From Magnetococcus marinus MC-1 (GTDB taxonomy: Bacteria; Pseudomonadota; Magnetococcia; Magnetococcales; Magnetococcaceae), in NCBI RefSeq assembly GCF_000014865.1, contig NC_008576.1:124001-188000 (forward strand): DNA of 64,000 nucleotides. The letters run 5' to 3'. Below are positions 62,895 through 64,000 of the stretch, one piece after another. Under the pieces are notes generated by a model that saw only the letters and a program-made list of their open reading frames with translations, was not told the DNA's origin and searched no databases. Position 1 is the stretch's first letter. Each line of letters starts with the position of its first letter. The translations under genes were made by a program, and so were the position numbers.

Positions 62895-64000
62895 TTATTC
62901 AGCGGCATTGGCCTTTTCCAGCGCTTGGCTGAGCGCCTCACCCAAGCTGCTGGTGGCGGCACTGCTGCTATCACTGGCATACTCTTTAATGGCATCGCGC
63001 TCTTGCTGCACTTCCATCGCTTTGATGGAGAGGGAGATTTTGCGCTTCTGACGGTCAACCTGCATCACACGACACTCAACTTCGGTCTCCAGTGTCAGGT
63101 TGGTACCCTCACGGTCATCCTGAGAGAACTCCGCCTTGCGGATGTGACCATCCACTTCGTCGGCCAGTTGCACCAGCACGCCGGAGCTCAGGACCTCTTT
63201 AACCTTACCCATCACAACGTTACCCTTGGGATTGGCATCTACCCACTGACCCCAAGCATCGGGTTGGGCTTGCTTCAGACCCAAGGAGATACGCTCCTTA
63301 TCGGGATCCAGGGAGAGCACCATGGCTTCAACTTCTTGGCCCTTCTGGAAATCTTTCAGCACCTCTTCACCAGCATTGGTGTCCCAGGTGATGTCAGAGA
63401 GGTGTACCAGACCATCAATGTCACCCTCCAGACCCACGAACAGGCCAAACTCGGTGATATTTTTGATCTCGCCTTTAACCATGGCACCCACGGGGTGGCT
63501 GGTGGCAAAGGCTTCCCAGGGGTTCTCTTGGCACTGTTTGATACCCAGGGAGATACGGCGACGGTCGGCGTCCACATCCAGCACCATCACTTCAACAATC
63601 TGGTTAACTTCCAGAATTTTGGAGGGGTGAATGTTTTTCTTGGTCCAGGTCAGTTCAGAGACGTGGGCCAGACCCTCAACGCCGGGCTCCAGCTCAACAA
63701 ACGAGCCGTAATCGGTGATGTTGGTGACATGACCGCTAAACTTGGCACCGGCGGGATATTTGGCCCCAATGCCTTCCCAGGGATCAATCAGCAGTTGCTT
63801 CATACCCAGGGAGATACGCTGCGTGTCGGAATTAAACTTGATAACCTGCACCGTCACGGTATCGCCAACATTGACCACGGCGGAAGGATGTTTAACACGT
63901 TTCCAGGACATGTCGGTGATGTGTAGCAGACCGTCAAGACCACCCAGATCCACGAACGCGCCGTAGTCGGTGATGTTCTTAACAATACCGTCGAGCACCA
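62895..64000 (-). CDS. rpsA: 30S ribosomal protein S1 (5' part beyond window)
   Basis: The last 368 codons or so of S1, which helps mRNA bind the ribosome. Four S1 RNA-binding domains are visible, each with an NITDYGAFVDL-type strand (GIVKNITDYGAFVDL, GHVTNITDYGSFVEL, GEIKNITEFGLFVGL and the more divergent GKVKEVLSSGVLVQL). They are followed by an Ala/Glu-rich tail. The frame is open at the window edge, so the N-terminal domains and start lie outside. Confidence 0.97.
   Translation of the reverse strand, partial: VLDGIVKNITDYGAFVDLGGLDGLLHITDMSWKRVKHPSAVVNVGDTVTVQVIKFNSDTQRISLGMKQLLIDPWEGIGAKYPAGAKFSGHVTNITDYGSFVELEPGVEGLAHVSELTWTKKNIHPSKILEVNQIVEVMVLDVDADRRRISLGIKQCQENPWEAFATSHPVGAMVKGEIKNITEFGLFVGLEGDIDGLVHLSDITWDTNAGEEVLKDFQKGQEVEAMVLSLDPDKERISLGLKQAQPDAWGQWVDANPKGNVVMGKVKEVLSSGVLVQLADEVDGHIRKAEFSQDDREGTNLTLETEVECRVMQVDRQKRKISLSIKAMEVQQERDAIKEYASDSSSAATSSLGEALSQALEKANAAE

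Overview
The window looks like part of the chromosome of an alphaproteobacterium or an early-branching relative. Supporting signs are the rpiB-glyA-ribD-ribE-ribBA-ribH-nusB-thiL gene order, an SspB adaptor of the alphaproteobacterial type with a C-terminal ClpX-binding tail, and the general gene content. Nitric oxide reductase, a Fur-type site and a sigma-28-type promoter suggest a motile bacterium that can meet low oxygen. A magnetococcus-like organism would fit, but that is a guess from memory of similar proteins. No rRNA, tRNA or CRISPR array was seen.

Layout. 1-1.5 kb: norCB on the minus strand, with norB cut by the window edge. 1.6-3.7 kb: two small lipoproteins among gene remnants and dispersed GGGGACA-type repeats. 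3.9-10.7 kb: a small membrane protein behind a Fur-type promoter, an EF-G-like GTPase that has lost the P-loop lysine, a DUF5610-type pair behind a sigma-28-like promoter, and an M16 peptidase. 10.7-20.3 kb: a DUF486 protein, then a complete type I restriction-modification operon transcribed leftward as hsdR-dinD-(hsdR tail copy)-hsdS-rhuM-PrrC-like ATPase-hsdM. 20.7-34.8 kb: housekeeping genes (ogt, rpmE, rho, truD, fpr, sspB, def-fmt, htpX, ppk2, clpB). 35.0-39.0 kb: a compact operon of polysaccharide deacetylase, acyl carrier protein, FkbH-like protein and GNAT protein. 39.2-43.1 kb: STAS, small unknown, hemerythrin-like and PilZ genes, a chain of hairpins that may be a structured RNA or a decayed gene, and a MITE-like element. 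43.3-61.2 kb: all genes on the minus strand (spmAB, lapB, asmA, an epimerase, an unknown gene, larB, then the riboflavin/thiamine operon). 61.5-64 kb: a glycosyltransferase and the 3' part of rpsA.

The most unusual part is 44.6-53.9 kb. Two related modular repeat blocks, built from long hairpins, a 27-bp minisatellite and ~300-bp units, bracket about 7 kb of genes in direct orientation. Around each block the plus strand changes abruptly from C-poor on the left to G-poor on the right, although every gene there points the same way. In the genes the change is carried mainly by third codon positions. The pattern is what cytosine loss on resected 3' single strands around a recurrent break would leave, so the blocks may be break or recombination hot spots.

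The second point of interest is the restriction operon. Its ATPase carries an apparent PrrC-type anticodon-nuclease triad, and a duplicated hsdR tail marks where dinD was inserted between hsdR and hsdS.
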